Positions 36,382 through 45,036 of a DNA stretch of 64,000 bases are shown piece after piece. Under the pieces are notes generated by a model that saw nothing but the letters and a program-made list of their open reading frames with translations, ran no database searches and was not told the origin of the DNA. Source of the stretch: Gluconobacter albidus (GTDB lineage Bacteria; Pseudomonadota; Alphaproteobacteria; Acetobacterales; Acetobacteraceae); contig NZ_BEWL01000004.1 in the NCBI RefSeq assembly GCF_002723915.1, positions 62,001 to 126,000 of the forward strand. Reading direction: 5' to 3'. Positions within the stretch are counted from its first letter, which is position 1. Each line of letters opens with the position of its first letter. The translations under genes were made by a program, and so were the position numbers.

Positions 36382-37178
36382 GCGGTCTCTCCATAAGGAG
36401 GCTTGGTGTAGCCTTTGGGGGACAGGGTGAAAATTTCGCAGCCATCGGCCGTCACGCCAACCTGATGCTCGAACTGGGCTGACAGGGTGCGGTCACGGGT
36501 CACGGCTGTCCAGCCGTCATCAAGGATTTTCACGTCCGGACGGCCGATATTCAGCATGGGCTCGATCGTGAACACCATCCCTTCCACGAGCTTCACACCC
36601 TCACCGGGGCGCCCATAATGGAGAACATTCGGCTCGGCATGGAAATCCCGACCAATGCCATGACCACAGAAATCCTGAACGATGGAGAAGCGGTTGGCTT
36701 CCGCATATTCCTGAATGGCATGGCCAATATCACCAAGCGTCTTGCCCGGGCGCACCTGCGCGATGCCACGCATCAGCGCCTCATACGTCACATCGACCAG
36801 TTTTTCGGCCTTCTTTGGCGCCTTGCCCACGACATACATGCGTGAACTGTCGCCGTACCAGCCGTCCAGAATGGAAGTGACGTCAATGTTGACGATGTCA
36901 CCATTGGACAGCTTCTTGGAACCGGGAATGCCGTGACATACGACATGGTTGATCGAGATGCAGCAGGATTTCGGATAGCCGCGATAGTTCAGCGGAGCAG
37001 GCGTGGCACCATGGGCGATCGTGAAGTCGTGGATCAGCTGGTTCAGCTCTTCTGTGGTAACGCCGGGCTGCACATGGGGCGTGATCATGTCCAGCGCCTC
37101 CGCCGTCAGGCGGCCAACACGATGCAGATGTTTGAAATCGTCCTGATCGTAGAGAACGATACCCCGTGCGTTATCCAT
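36378..37178 (-). CDS. map: Methionine aminopeptidase, type I
   Basis: A 266-residue metalloprotease with 'CCISINHVVCHGIPGSKKLS', the metal ligands in 'GDIVNIDVT' and 'DSSRMYVVG', 'CGHGIGRDFHAEPNV' and 'MVFTIEPML'. It removes the initiator Met from nascent proteins. Coupling to ggt through an ATGA overlap is unusual, since the functions are unrelated. Confidence 0.96.
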   Translation of the reverse strand: MDNARGIVLYDQDDFKHLHRVGRLTAEALDMITPHVQPGVTTEELNQLIHDFTIAHGATPAPLNYRGYPKSCCISINHVVCHGIPGSKKLSNGDIVNIDVTSILDGWYGDSSRMYVVGKAPKKAEKLVDVTYEALMRGIAQVRPGKTLGDIGHAIQEYAEANRFSIVQDFCGHGIGRDFHAEPNVLHYGRPGEGVKLVEGMVFTIEPMLNIGRPDVKILDDGWTAVTRDRTLSAQFEHQVGVTADGCEIFTLSPKGYTKPPYGETA

Positions 37179-37204
37179 AATCTGCCGCCTGATCCTTCAA
37201 TCTT

Positions 37205-37238
37205 CAAAAGCCCGGACAAAATGCGTCTGTCCGGGCTG
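37205..37238 (-). terminator. Intrinsic terminator downstream of the carboxypeptidase gene
   Basis: On the minus strand AGCCCGGACA, a nine-base loop, TGTCCGGGCT and then TTTT. Confidence 0.88.
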
Positions 37239-37269
37239 GATCGCAAGGCGGCAGGTCAGATTTTCAGGA

Positions 37270-38316
37270 TCAGCTGTGCCGGGAGCGCTTTTTGTGGGCG
37301 ACAACATGGCGCACACTCACCATGCGTACGGCCGCACCATGGTGAGAAATCCGGCCATAACGACGCGGGGCTGTCGGCGCATCGGCAACTTCCATGGGGC
37401 GCGAAGACGCCAGCAGGAAACCGTGATGGAAGCGACCGCGACGACGGGCCGAGGCCATCAGGACACCGGATGGAGCCGCAGGGTGAAGAAGCGGCTGGGG
37501 CGCCACGCCTTCATCTGCAAACCCCTTATCGAGCAGCGCCACCATTTCCATGGAACGACGCGCATTGCTGGGAGACCCCATGACCACGCCGATCAGGCGC
37601 ACATTCCCGCGCTGGGCAGACGTGATGAGGTTATGGCCTGCCAGATCGGTATACCCCGTCTTGAGACCATCAGCGCCCGCATAGATTTTCAGCATCGGAT
37701 CATGGTTCGGAACCATACGGCGATGGAAATAGAAGGAGGGAACGTTGAAATAGTGATAATACTGGGGAAAATCTGCAATCAGATGCTGCGAGAGCAGGGC
37801 CAGATCATGCGCTGTCGTAACCTGATCCGGATCAGGCAGACCGGAAGCATTGCGGAAGGTCGTATTGACCATCCCCAGAGCCCGCGCCTGCTGCGTCATG
37901 AGCTGGGCGAAGCGTACCTCATCTCCGCCGCCGAGAAATTCACCCAGGGCACAGGCCGCATCATTGGCAGACTTCGTGACGAGCCCCAGAATGCCCTGCT
38001 CCACTGTCAGCTTCGTTCCCGGCACAAGGCCCAGCTTTGACGGAGCCTGAATGGAAGCATGAATGGACACCGGAACCTGTTCGTCCAGCGTGATCTGATG
38101 CGCTTCAAGGGCGCGGAACGTCAGATAGAGCGTCATGAGCTTTGTCAGGGACGCAGGATACCGTTGCAGCTCGGCATCCGTCGCAGACAGAACAGCGCCT
38201 GTCCTGGCGTCCATCACATAGCTCGAGACATGTCCGGCATATTGTGCCTTCGCAGATCCCAGCCCCATGGTTGTCATGGCGCACAACAGAAAAGCTTTCT
38301 GGAACGGGAAACGCAT
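37270..38316 (-). CDS. D-alanyl-D-alanine carboxypeptidase (S11, PBP5/6-like)
   Basis: A 348-residue exported penicillin-binding protein. The signal peptide ends before 'AQYAGHVSS'. The catalytic SxxK is '[11 protein letters not shown]', the SxN is '[13 protein letters not shown]', and the KTG is '[14 protein letters not shown]'. It trims the terminal D-Ala from peptidoglycan stem peptides. The C-terminal region is short and very basic ('[12 protein letters not shown]') and lacks a clear amphipathic PBP5 anchor. Confidence 0.93.
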   Translation of the reverse strand: MRFPFQKAFLLCAMTTMGLGSAKAQYAGHVSSYVMDARTGAVLSATDAELQRYPASLTKLMTLYLTFRALEAHQITLDEQVPVSIHASIQAPSKLGLVPGTKLTVEQGILGLVTKSANDAACALGEFLGGGDEVRFAQLMTQQARALGMVNTTFRNASGLPDPDQVTTAHDLALLSQHLIADFPQYYHYFNVPSFYFHRRMVPNHDPMLKIYAGADGLKTGYTDLAGHNLITSAQRGNVRLIGVVMGSPSNARRSMEMVALLDKGFADEGVAPQPLLHPAAPSGVLMASARRRGRFHHGFLLASSRPMEVADAPTAPRRYGRISHHGAAVRMVSVRHVVAHKKRSRHS

Positions 38317-38628
38317 CTACTGACAGCCTCTGAACGGAACGTCGTCTTGGGAAAGATCTGGCTCTTGAGCCACCTGCATGACAGGCAGTCTAGGCGCATT
38401 GAAAACTCCCCGTCCACCAGCTTTGAAGGACTTTCCTTAATTTTTCGTAAGCAGGGCGGAAAGGAGGCAGGATCATGGCACGCGGCGCATAAAAACCTTA
38501 TTTCAGGGGCTTGCAGCCCTTCTCAAGACCGAAATTCGCACCATATCATACCCGTCATGTCTTTTTATGATCTTCCCCCCTGCCCGAACGGCCTTTCCGG
38601 TGTCGCATCCTCGCGGAGTCCATCTCGC
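38317..38628. promoter_or_regulatory. Divergent region between the carboxypeptidase gene and clpS
   Basis: A 312-bp region with AT-rich patches around 38430-38450. No conserved gene is seen. A five-codon reading frame with an ideal ribosome binding site lies at 38461-38492. Both flanking genes must be transcribed from here. Confidence 0.45.
38475..38492 (+). other. Five-codon mini-ORF with consensus Shine-Dalgarno
   Basis: AAGGAGG (38461-38467) is followed after seven bases by ATG GCA CGC GGC GCA TAA. It lies 136 bp before the preferred clpS start. The ribosome binding site is better than those of most real genes here, so it could be a leader peptide; it could also be chance. Confidence 0.3.
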
Positions 38629-38988
38629 ATGGGGCCGGAGTCTCCCGACTCCATTCCGCCCCGTGAGCCGGACAGGGGAGACGGGGATCAGGACCTTGAA
38701 GTCAGCGTGGTGGTGCGTCCCAGAACCCGGACGCGCAAACCTTCCATGTACAAGGTTCTGATGCTCAACGACGACTACACGCCCATGGAGTTTGTGGTGC
38801 ATGTGCTGGAGCGTTTCTTTGCCAAAACCCGGGACGAGGCAACGTCCGTCATGCTTCAGGTTCACCAGCGCGGCGTCGGAGTCTGCGGGGTGTTCACGTA
38901 TGAAGTGGCTGAAAGCAAGGTGACACAGGTGATGGATCTGGCGCGCCAGAACCAGCACCCTCTTCAGTGCACGATCGAGAAAGACTGA
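38629..38988 (+). CDS. clpS: ATP-dependent Clp protease adaptor ClpS
   Basis: About 119 residues. The core '[20 protein letters not shown]', '[20 protein letters not shown]' and '[20 protein letters not shown]' contains the N-degron pocket residues (Asn-Asp pair, Met, His). It delivers N-end-rule substrates to ClpA. I prefer ATG 38629 (GGAG upstream); ATG 38557 adds 24 residues in frame and is possible. It precedes clpA on the same strand by 129 bp. Confidence 0.95.
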   Translation: MGPESPDSIPPREPDRGDGDQDLEVSVVVRPRTRTRKPSMYKVLMLNDDYTPMEFVVHVLERFFAKTRDEATSVMLQVHQRGVGVCGVFTYEVAESKVTQVMDLARQNQHPLQCTIEKD

Positions 38989-39117
38989 TCCGTCTGACAG
39001 GCAGAAAAGCCCGGGCGCAGGATAATTTCTTGTTTCCCTTTGCGTTTCTGACTGGCGTTACACGTTACTCCGCGACAAGATACCTTTCCTACGAGAGGTC
39101 GAGAGGAGCGCCATCCC

Positions 39118-41433
39118 ATGCTGTCCCGTACGCTCGAACAGACGCTCCACCGCGCCCTGACATTCGCAGGTGACCGGCGTCACGAATATGCAACCCTCGA
39201 ACATCTTCTGCTCGCACTGACAGAAGACGACGATGCCCTGACGGTCTTCCGGGCCTGCGGCATTGATCTCGACAAGCTGCGCTCCGATCTGACGGATTTC
39301 CTGGACAAGGATCTGGCAGGGCTGGCGGCTGAACGCCCGACGGAACCCAAGCCGACCGCGGCTTTCCAGCGCGTGATCCAGCGCGCGGCGATCCATGTAC
39401 AGAGCACGGGCCGCGACGAAGTCACGGGCGCTAACGTGCTGGTCGCCCTGTTTGCCGAGCGCGAAAGCCATGCCGTCTATTTCCTGCAGTTGCAGGACAT
39501 GACGCGACTCGATGCGGTCAACTTCATCTCGCACGGAATCGCCAAGGCACCCGACCGGGGAACGGGGCGCCGCTCGGCTGCGGCTTCCAAGGATACGTCC
39601 GAACGCGAGGAGCGCAAGGAAACGGCCAAGGAGGGAGCACTGGCGACCTATTGCGTCGATCTGAATGAACGTGCGCGTGAGGGGCGGATTGATCCGTTGA
39701 TCGGCCGCGATCAGGAAATCGAACGCACCATCCAGATCCTGTGCCGCCGGACCAAGAACAATCCGCTTTATGTGGGAGATCCGGGCGTCGGCAAGACGGC
39801 AATTGCCGAAGGTCTGGCCAAGCGGATCGTGGAAGGCGAAGTGCCGGACGTTCTGCTGAACAGCACGATCTACTCGCTGGACATGGGCTCGCTTCTGGCT
39901 GGCACGCGCTATCGCGGCGATTTCGAAGAGCGGCTGAAAGCCGTCGTGACGGAAATGGACCAGACCCCTGGCGCCATCCTGTTCATTGACGAAATCCATA
40001 CCGTCATCGGCGCGGGAGCGACATCGGGAGGGGCAATGGACGCCTCCAACCTGCTCAAGCCTGCCCTGGCCGCAGGGACCCTGCGCTGCATCGGTTCCAC
40101 GACCTACAAGGAGTTCCGTCAGCACTTCGAGAAGGATCGGGCGCTCGTGCGCCGGTTCCAGAAAATCGACGTGCCGGAGCCTTCGATCGAGGATGCGATC
40201 AAGATTCTGCGCGGCCTGAAGGGCAGCTACGAGAAGCATCACAAGGTTCGCTACACCGACGAAGCCCTGCGCGGCGCCGTCGAACTGGCGGCCAAGTATG
40301 TCCATGACCGCAAACTGCCGGACAAGGCGATCGACGTAATCGACGAAGTCGGCGCGGCGCGGATGCTGGTGCCCGAAAACAAGCGCCGCAAGACCGTGAC
40401 GCTGAAGGACGTGGAAGAGGCCATCGCCAAGATCGCCCGTATCCCGCCCAAAAGCGTCTCGGCCGATGACCGCGAGACCCTGCGCCATCTGGAGCGGGAC
40501 CTGCGGAACATGGTCTTCGGACAGGACAAGGCGATCGACGCGCTGGCTGCGGCAATCAAGCTGTCCCGTGCCGGACTGCGCGATGCAGAAAAGCCGATCG
40601 GCAACTACCTGTTCTCCGGCCCCACGGGCGTCGGCAAGACGGAAGTCGCCAAGCAGCTTTCCAACTCGCTCGGGATCGAACTGATCCGCTTCGACATGTC
40701 CGAATACATGGAGCGCCATTCGATCTCCCGTCTGATCGGTGCGCCTCCAGGGTATGTCGGGTTCGATCAGGGCGGTCTGCTGACGGATGCGATCGACCAG
40801 CATCCGCACGCGGTCCTGCTGCTGGACGAGATCGAGAAGGCTCATCCGGACCTGTTCAATGTCCTGCTTCAGGTCATGGATCATGGCCGCCTGACGGATC
40901 ACAACGGCAAGGTCGTCGATTTCCGCAACGTGATCCTGATCATGACCACGAATGCGGGCGCGGCGGACCTGTCCAAGGAGGCGATCGGGTTTGGACGGAC
41001 GGCGCGGAGCGGTGAGGATGAAGAGGCAGTCAAACGCCTGTTCACGCCGGAATTCCGCAACCGTCTGGACGCGATCATTCCCTTCGCCAACCTGACGCCG
41101 GAGACCGTAGGCCGCGTGGTCGAGAAGTTCGTGCTTCAGCTCGAAGCTCAGCTTGCCGACCGCCATGTGACGATCGAGATTTCCTCGAGCGCCAAGGAAT
41201 GGCTCGCCGAGCGCGGATACGACCGACTGTATGGCGCCCGTCCACTGGGACGCGTCATTCAGGAATACATCAAGAAGCCTCTGGCCGAGGAACTGCTTTT
41301 CGGACGGCTGGCTCAGGGCGGTGCCGTTCGGATTGGCATGAAGAACGGCGCACTCGACTTCGATATTCTCGAAGGAGGAGATAACGCCAAGGGCGAGGAT
41401 GGCGCTTCCAAGAAAGACGAAGCGACAAGCTGA
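39118..41433 (+). CDS. clpA: ATP-dependent Clp protease ATP-binding subunit ClpA
   Basis: A 771-residue AAA+ unfoldase. It has an N-domain of two Clp_N repeats, D1 with Walker A '[18 protein letters not shown]' and '[20 protein letters not shown]', and D2 with '[20 protein letters not shown]' and '[20 protein letters not shown]'. There is no ClpB-type middle coiled coil. The C-terminus is acidic. AGGAG lies nine bases before ATG. It works with ClpP and ClpS. Confidence 0.97.
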   Translation: MLSRTLEQTLHRALTFAGDRRHEYATLEHLLLALTEDDDALTVFRACGIDLDKLRSDLTDFLDKDLAGLAAERPTEPKPTAAFQRVIQRAAIHVQSTGRDEVTGANVLVALFAERESHAVYFLQLQDMTRLDAVNFISHGIAKAPDRGTGRRSAAASKDTSEREERKETAKEGALATYCVDLNERAREGRIDPLIGRDQEIERTIQILCRRTKNNPLYVGDPGVGKTAIAEGLAKRIVEGEVPDVLLNSTIYSLDMGSLLAGTRYRGDFEERLKAVVTEMDQTPGAILFIDEIHTVIGAGATSGGAMDASNLLKPALAAGTLRCIGSTTYKEFRQHFEKDRALVRRFQKIDVPEPSIEDAIKILRGLKGSYEKHHKVRYTDEALRGAVELAAKYVHDRKLPDKAIDVIDEVGAARMLVPENKRRKTVTLKDVEEAIAKIARIPPKSVSADDRETLRHLERDLRNMVFGQDKAIDALAAAIKLSRAGLRDAEKPIGNYLFSGPTGVGKTEVAKQLSNSLGIELIRFDMSEYMERHSISRLIGAPPGYVGFDQGGLLTDAIDQHPHAVLLLDEIEKAHPDLFNVLLQVMDHGRLTDHNGKVVDFRNVILIMTTNAGAADLSKEAIGFGRTARSGEDEEAVKRLFTPEFRNRLDAIIPFANLTPETVGRVVEKFVLQLEAQLADRHVTIEISSSAKEWLAERGYDRLYGARPLGRVIQEYIKKPLAEELLFGRLAQGGAVRIGMKNGALDFDILEGGDNAKGEDGASKKDEATS

Positions 41434-41450
41434 AGTCCTTCAACCAGCAG

Positions 41451-41488
41451 AAAGGCCCGGGAGACACTGTCTCGCCGGGCCTTTTTTC
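41451..41488 (+). terminator. Intrinsic terminator of clpA
   Basis: A long stem, AAAGGCCCGG-GAGAC-ACT-GTCTC-G-CCGGGCCTTT, is followed by further T residues. It also sits at the end of the converging DUF3465-type gene. Confidence 0.92.
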
Positions 41489-41983
41489 TTACTGGTAGCG
41501 GGTGCCGTTCACCACGACATAGCCGGGCCAGGGCCATTTGCGGCCTGTACCATGATGGGTCCAGTCCACGCCCTGACGACGCAGGCTGTCGTAATAGTAG
41601 CGCCCCTGAACCTCGACCTGATCGCCCTTGCTGACCCAGGGCCATTGCGGTGCATTCATCTGATCCAGATCAGAGACGATCCGGATGGAGACCCCCTGCC
41701 CGACCGACAGATAGAAATAACCGTGCCAGCCGCTGCGGGTGCGTTTTGCTTTGGGGGAGACCGCCAGAACCCGTCCACAGAGATGCTCGGGCAGGTCGAT
41801 ACCGGTGGGGCCGCTCTGTTCCAGTCCATGCTGATCGGCGAGGAAATGCGCATTGTCACACTGCGCAGGCATGTCATGCGCGCTACGGGGCGCAGTATTC
41901 TGGCCGAAAAAGCCCTGAGCGGATGCGGCCAATGGCGCGCATAGCAGTGCCACAGCAAACGTGGAGAGCAGACGGGATGTCAT
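41489..41983 (-). CDS. Secreted DUF3465-type protein
   Basis: A 164-residue protein with a signal peptide ('LLSTFAVALLCAPLAASA'). The mature part has a small OB-like pattern: 'LCGRVLAVSPKAKR', 'YFYLSVGQGVSIRIVSDL', 'KGDQVEVQGRYYYDS' and the ending 'VDWTHHGTG...GYVVVNGTRYQ'. The 'WTHH' and terminal 'G-x-RYQ' are hallmarks I associate with DUF3465. Two Cys lie in the N-terminal half. The function is unknown. It is flanked by terminators and is monocistronic. Confidence 0.72.
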   Translation of the reverse strand: MTSRLLSTFAVALLCAPLAASAQGFFGQNTAPRSAHDMPAQCDNAHFLADQHGLEQSGPTGIDLPEHLCGRVLAVSPKAKRTRSGWHGYFYLSVGQGVSIRIVSDLDQMNAPQWPWVSKGDQVEVQGRYYYDSLRRQGVDWTHHGTGRKWPWPGYVVVNGTRYQ

Positions 41984-42051
41984 GAAGGGGTTTTCTCCTG
42001 TCAGGGCGGTTCTGCCTGTTGCTCTGCCGCCAGAAGGTCCGGATCAGACAC

Positions 42052-42085
42052 AAAAAAGCCCGCCCCTGAGAGGGAACGGGCCTTT
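42052..42085 (-). terminator. Intrinsic terminator of the bactofilin gene
   Basis: On the minus strand AAAGGCCCGTTCCC-TCTCA-GGGGCGGGCT is followed by six T residues. Confidence 0.88.
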
Positions 42086-42106
42086 ATGCTGGTCCGCAAT
42101 AAGGGA

Positions 42107-42808
42107 TCAGGGCGCTTCGCTGGCGCCTTCACCGGGAGCGGGCTCGGACTTGACAGTTTCGCTGACAGCCGGACGCGAAGATGCGCCATCCGTGATCATT
42201 TCGAGCTGACCCGTGATCTGACCACCATCCTCGACCTGAAGACGACGGCACTTGACCTTGCCGATGAGACGGCCGGTCGCACGGATCGTCAGGCTGCCAT
42301 TGACGGTCAGGGTGCCGTCGATCGTGCCCGCCAGTTCTGCGTCCTCAACCTCGACGCCGCCCCGGAAGACGCCACCATGCGTGACCTGAAGCTCGGTCGC
42401 ATGGATCATGCTGGACTCGACCGTACCCTCAACGACAAGGCGTTCGGCGTCCTGCACGGACCCCTGCACGCTGATGCCACGGCCGACAACAAGCGTACGA
42501 CGCTCAGGGCCGGTCTGGCGCGGTGCGCCCGGAACGGCGGCCACACCGGGGCGCGGCGCCCCTGCCGGCGTTACGCCCGTCGGAGAATTGGAAGACGGCG
42601 GTGCCGGGAAAGGGGTACGACCCATGGGCGCGGGGTCCTTCTGCTGGTTGGGCTGCTGGGCAGGTTGGGGACTGGAGGGCGATCCGGATCCTGACGCGGG
42701 AGCCGTCTGGCTGGGAGCGTCCGGCCGGTTGGGGAAAATGGGCTGACCTGCAAGTTTGCCGTTCTCGACAGGCTTGGAGTCATCTTCCGGTTTGCGTCTT
42801 CTGAACAA
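42107..42808 (-). CDS. Bactofilin-like polymer-forming protein
   Basis: About 233 residues. A basic start ('LFRRRKPEDDSKP') leads to a Pro/Ser/Gln-rich disordered linker. The bactofilin beta-helix follows: 'RTLVVGRGISVQGSVQDAER', 'LVVEGTVESSMIHATELQVT', 'GTIDGTLTVNGSLTIRATGR' and 'LIGKVKCRRLQVEDGGQITG'. Bactofilins assemble filaments without nucleotide and scaffold envelope enzymes. No ATG is available: I place the start at TTG 42808, where the typical basic N-terminus begins; GTG 42991 would add 61 atypical residues. Confidence 0.8.
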   Translation of the reverse strand: MFRRRKPEDDSKPVENGKLAGQPIFPNRPDAPSQTAPASGSGSPSSPQPAQQPNQQKDPAPMGRTPFPAPPSSNSPTGVTPAGAPRPGVAAVPGAPRQTGPERRTLVVGRGISVQGSVQDAERLVVEGTVESSMIHATELQVTHGGVFRGGVEVEDAELAGTIDGTLTVNGSLTIRATGRLIGKVKCRRLQVEDGGQITGQLEMITDGASSRPAVSETVKSEPAPGEGASEAP

Positions 42809-43125
42809 GGAAACCCCGCTGCGGATCTGAAAAGAACACTCTAATTCTGTCTTGGACGTCTCCCGGACGATCCATTGCGAGAACAGGACGCTCGCAGACA
42901 GAACATTCGGGAACCGGTCTTTCGACAAGGCTACACGCTCACGACCCGGCGGGACAAGACGCGCATTTCCATAAATGTGACGAAATCTCACGGAGGAAAA
43001 CGGCGTCGGGTTAACCGGGAGTTGGCGTGAACCCAGAGGGGACCTATGATCGTGTTGATTTAATGGCGCAGTCTGCCCGTTAAATGTTTTTTTCTGAAGT
43101 TTTCAGCGACCTGACCGGAGTTCCA
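42809..43125. promoter_or_regulatory. Divergent region between the bactofilin and PfkB kinase genes
   Basis: A 317-bp gap with no gene. A good promoter for the kinase lies at 43022-43050. The bactofilin promoter is not obvious. Confidence 0.5.
43022..43050 (+). promoter_or_regulatory. Sigma-70-type promoter of the kinase gene
   Basis: TTGGCG (43022-43027) and TATGAT (43045-43050) lie 17 bp apart. The transcript would have a leader of about 70 nt before ATG 43126. Confidence 0.65.
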
Positions 43126-44106
43126 ATGTCTGCACCCCAGCATGACCTTCTGTGTATCGGCAATGCCATCGTCGACGTTCTCGCCCCTGTGGGCCAGGAC
43201 CTGATCGACGGGCTTGGCGCTGCTGCCGGGAGCATGACCCTGATCGACGCTGCCACGGCGCATGCCATCGAAAGCCGCGTGGATATCGAAAATGTGACAG
43301 GCGGCGGCTCCGGCGCCAACACGGCCGTCGTGGCGGCCCGTATGGGTGCGAAAGTGGCCTATCTTGGCAAAGTCACGGCTGACGAAGCCGGCGACCATTT
43401 CACACGCGACATGCGCGAACAGGGCATCACCTTCCCGTCCGAGCCGCTTCCGGCCGCCGATGGCACCCCGACCGCACGCTGCATCGTTCTGGTGACGCCC
43501 GAAGGCCAGCGCACCATGTTCACCTATCTCGGCGCCTGCACGGAATTCACGTTCGAGGACGTGCATGAATCCGTCGTGGCGGATGCGGCCATCACCTATC
43601 TGGAAGGCTATCTGTACGACAAGCCGCAGGCCCAGGAAGCGTTCGAACATGCAGCCCGTCTGGCCCGCAAGGCTGGCCGTCAGGTCGCCCTGACGCTGTC
43701 CGACACGTTCTGCGTGGAACGCCATCGCGCCGCCTTCCACGAGCTTGTAGCGGGCCATGTGGACATCCTGTTCGCCAACGAGGCCGAGCTTCTGGCCCTG
43801 TACGAAGTCACGGATTTCGAAGAAGCCGTCACGCAGGTCTCCGCCGAAACAAAGCTGGCCGTCATCACACGCAGCGAAAAGGGTGCGGTCGTGATCGGCG
43901 AAGGCGAGCGCCATGACGTTCCGACAACCGAAGTAAAGGTCGTGGACACCACGGGCGCAGGCGATGCGTTCGCAGCAGGCTTCCTGGCCGGTCTGAGCAG
44001 GAAGCACGACCTCGTCACCTGCGCGAAGCTGGGCAATCAGGCGGCCGGTGAGATTATCACCCGTTACGGCGCCCGCCCGACCGAAGCGTTCACGCTGACG
44101 GCCTGA
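43126..44106 (+). CDS. PfkB-family kinase, adenosine-kinase-like
   Basis: A 326-residue ribokinase-fold enzyme. 'HDLLCIGNAIVDVLAPVGQD' and 'VTGGGSGANTAVVAARMGAK' form the substrate side; 'VDTTGAGDAFAAGFLAGLSR' is the catalytic Asp and anion-hole motif. The N-terminal 'GNAIVD' and 'YLEGYLYD' segments favour adenosine kinase over sugar kinases. GGAG lies before ATG 43126; an upstream in-frame start at 43084 is less likely. It converges on hpnK, 20 bp apart. Confidence 0.87.
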   Translation: MSAPQHDLLCIGNAIVDVLAPVGQDLIDGLGAAAGSMTLIDAATAHAIESRVDIENVTGGGSGANTAVVAARMGAKVAYLGKVTADEAGDHFTRDMREQGITFPSEPLPAADGTPTARCIVLVTPEGQRTMFTYLGACTEFTFEDVHESVVADAAITYLEGYLYDKPQAQEAFEHAARLARKAGRQVALTLSDTFCVERHRAAFHELVAGHVDILFANEAELLALYEVTDFEEAVTQVSAETKLAVITRSEKGAVVIGEGERHDVPTTEVKVVDTTGAGDAFAAGFLAGLSRKHDLVTCAKLGNQAAGEIITRYGARPTEAFTLTA

Positions 44107-44126
44107 GACGTGCTGCCGGGCCGGTC

Positions 44127-44963
44127 TTACAGATCGGCCCAGCCGATGCGGGCGACCCCATACCGGTCGAATGCCTCCCGCACAGCCGGGTCCAGAAGGG
44201 CGGCCAGTTCGCCCTCCTGCTCATAGCCCGGCATGAAACGCTTCATCATGGCGTCCTGAGCCGTGGCGGGGTGAAAGTAGATTTCGCTCGTGCCCGTGGG
44301 CAGGCGCGGAACAAGACTGCGGATATGGTCCGGCGTCATATGGCCGGACCAGCGCAGCCCGAAACACCAGTCATTGGTTTTCAGCCCCGCTTTGCGAATC
44401 TGATGCCGCAGCACGCCGATCCAGTGGCGTAGGGCGCGGTCTCCCAACGTATCGTTGGCCTCGACAGGCTCCGGCGGCTCGAAGGGCGAGCGGACAGCCC
44501 GTAATCCATGCTCCAGGCCGGACTCGATCAGGAATCGTCCCACCGTCGGATGCAAATGCATGTGTTTATGGGCGTTGGCGTGATCGAGCGCTAACCCGCT
44601 TGCGACAAAATTACGGAACTGGGCTTCGATTTCGCGCCGCAGGGCACTCCGAGCCTGCGGGCTGAAGAAATACTTCACGCCAAGGCGCAATTGGTTGCGC
44701 CCAAACCAGCCCTGCTCGTCCGTAATGGCAGGCAGATCGAGGACGGACTTGCCCTCGATCGCCACCACATGCAATCCGACTCTCAGATCCGGCATCGTCT
44801 TCGCACGTCGGATGGCATCCCCGGCAGCATCCCCGGCCACCATCAGACTAGCCGTGGACAGGATGCCGTTGCGATGGGCCTGTTCGATGGCCTCGTTGAC
44901 TTCGAGGCTCATGCCGAAATCGTCGGCGGACACGATGGCGCGGCGGGAGGGGCTGGATGTCAT
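44127..44963 (-). CDS. hpnK: Hopanoid biosynthesis protein HpnK (YdjC/ChbG-like deacetylase)
   Basis: A 278-residue protein of the YdjC polysaccharide-deacetylase-like fold. 'AIVSADDFGMSLEVNEAIEQ' carries the metal-binding Asp pair, and 'ALDHANAHKHMHLHPTV' the His ligands. In hopanoid producers HpnK deacetylates the GlcNAc-hopanoid intermediate made by HpnI. ATG 44963 fits the fold start. It is the last gene of the hpn operon, but a terminator-like hairpin separates it from hpnJ. Confidence 0.92.
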   Translation of the reverse strand: MTSSPSRRAIVSADDFGMSLEVNEAIEQAHRNGILSTASLMVAGDAAGDAIRRAKTMPDLRVGLHVVAIEGKSVLDLPAITDEQGWFGRNQLRLGVKYFFSPQARSALRREIEAQFRNFVASGLALDHANAHKHMHLHPTVGRFLIESGLEHGLRAVRSPFEPPEPVEANDTLGDRALRHWIGVLRHQIRKAGLKTNDWCFGLRWSGHMTPDHIRSLVPRLPTGTSEIYFHPATAQDAMMKRFMPGYEQEGELAALLDPAVREAFDRYGVARIGWADL

Positions 44964-44976
44964 GGCAGATCTCACG

Positions 44977-45007
44977 AAAAAGGGGCCATGACATGCGCCA
45001 TGGCCCC
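44977..45007 (-). terminator. Terminator-like hairpin between hpnJ and hpnK
   Basis: On the minus strand GGGGCCATG, an eight-base loop, CATGGCCCC and then five T residues. The stem is a perfect 9 bp, and its T-run ends 13 bp before the hpnK start codon. Confidence 0.8.
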
Positions 45008-45036
45008 CGGATATTGTCTGGTCAGGCGCACGCCGT

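Noticed and set aside
38059-38628. Upstream extension of clpS to a 309-residue protein
   Set aside because: The extra part overlaps the divergent carboxypeptidase gene, has no ribosome binding site and is not ClpS-like.
39058-41166. A 702-codon open frame on the minus strand opposite clpA
   Set aside because: It is antisense to an unmistakable ClpA, its translation has no recognisable motif, and such frames are expected in GC-rich genes with G/C third positions.
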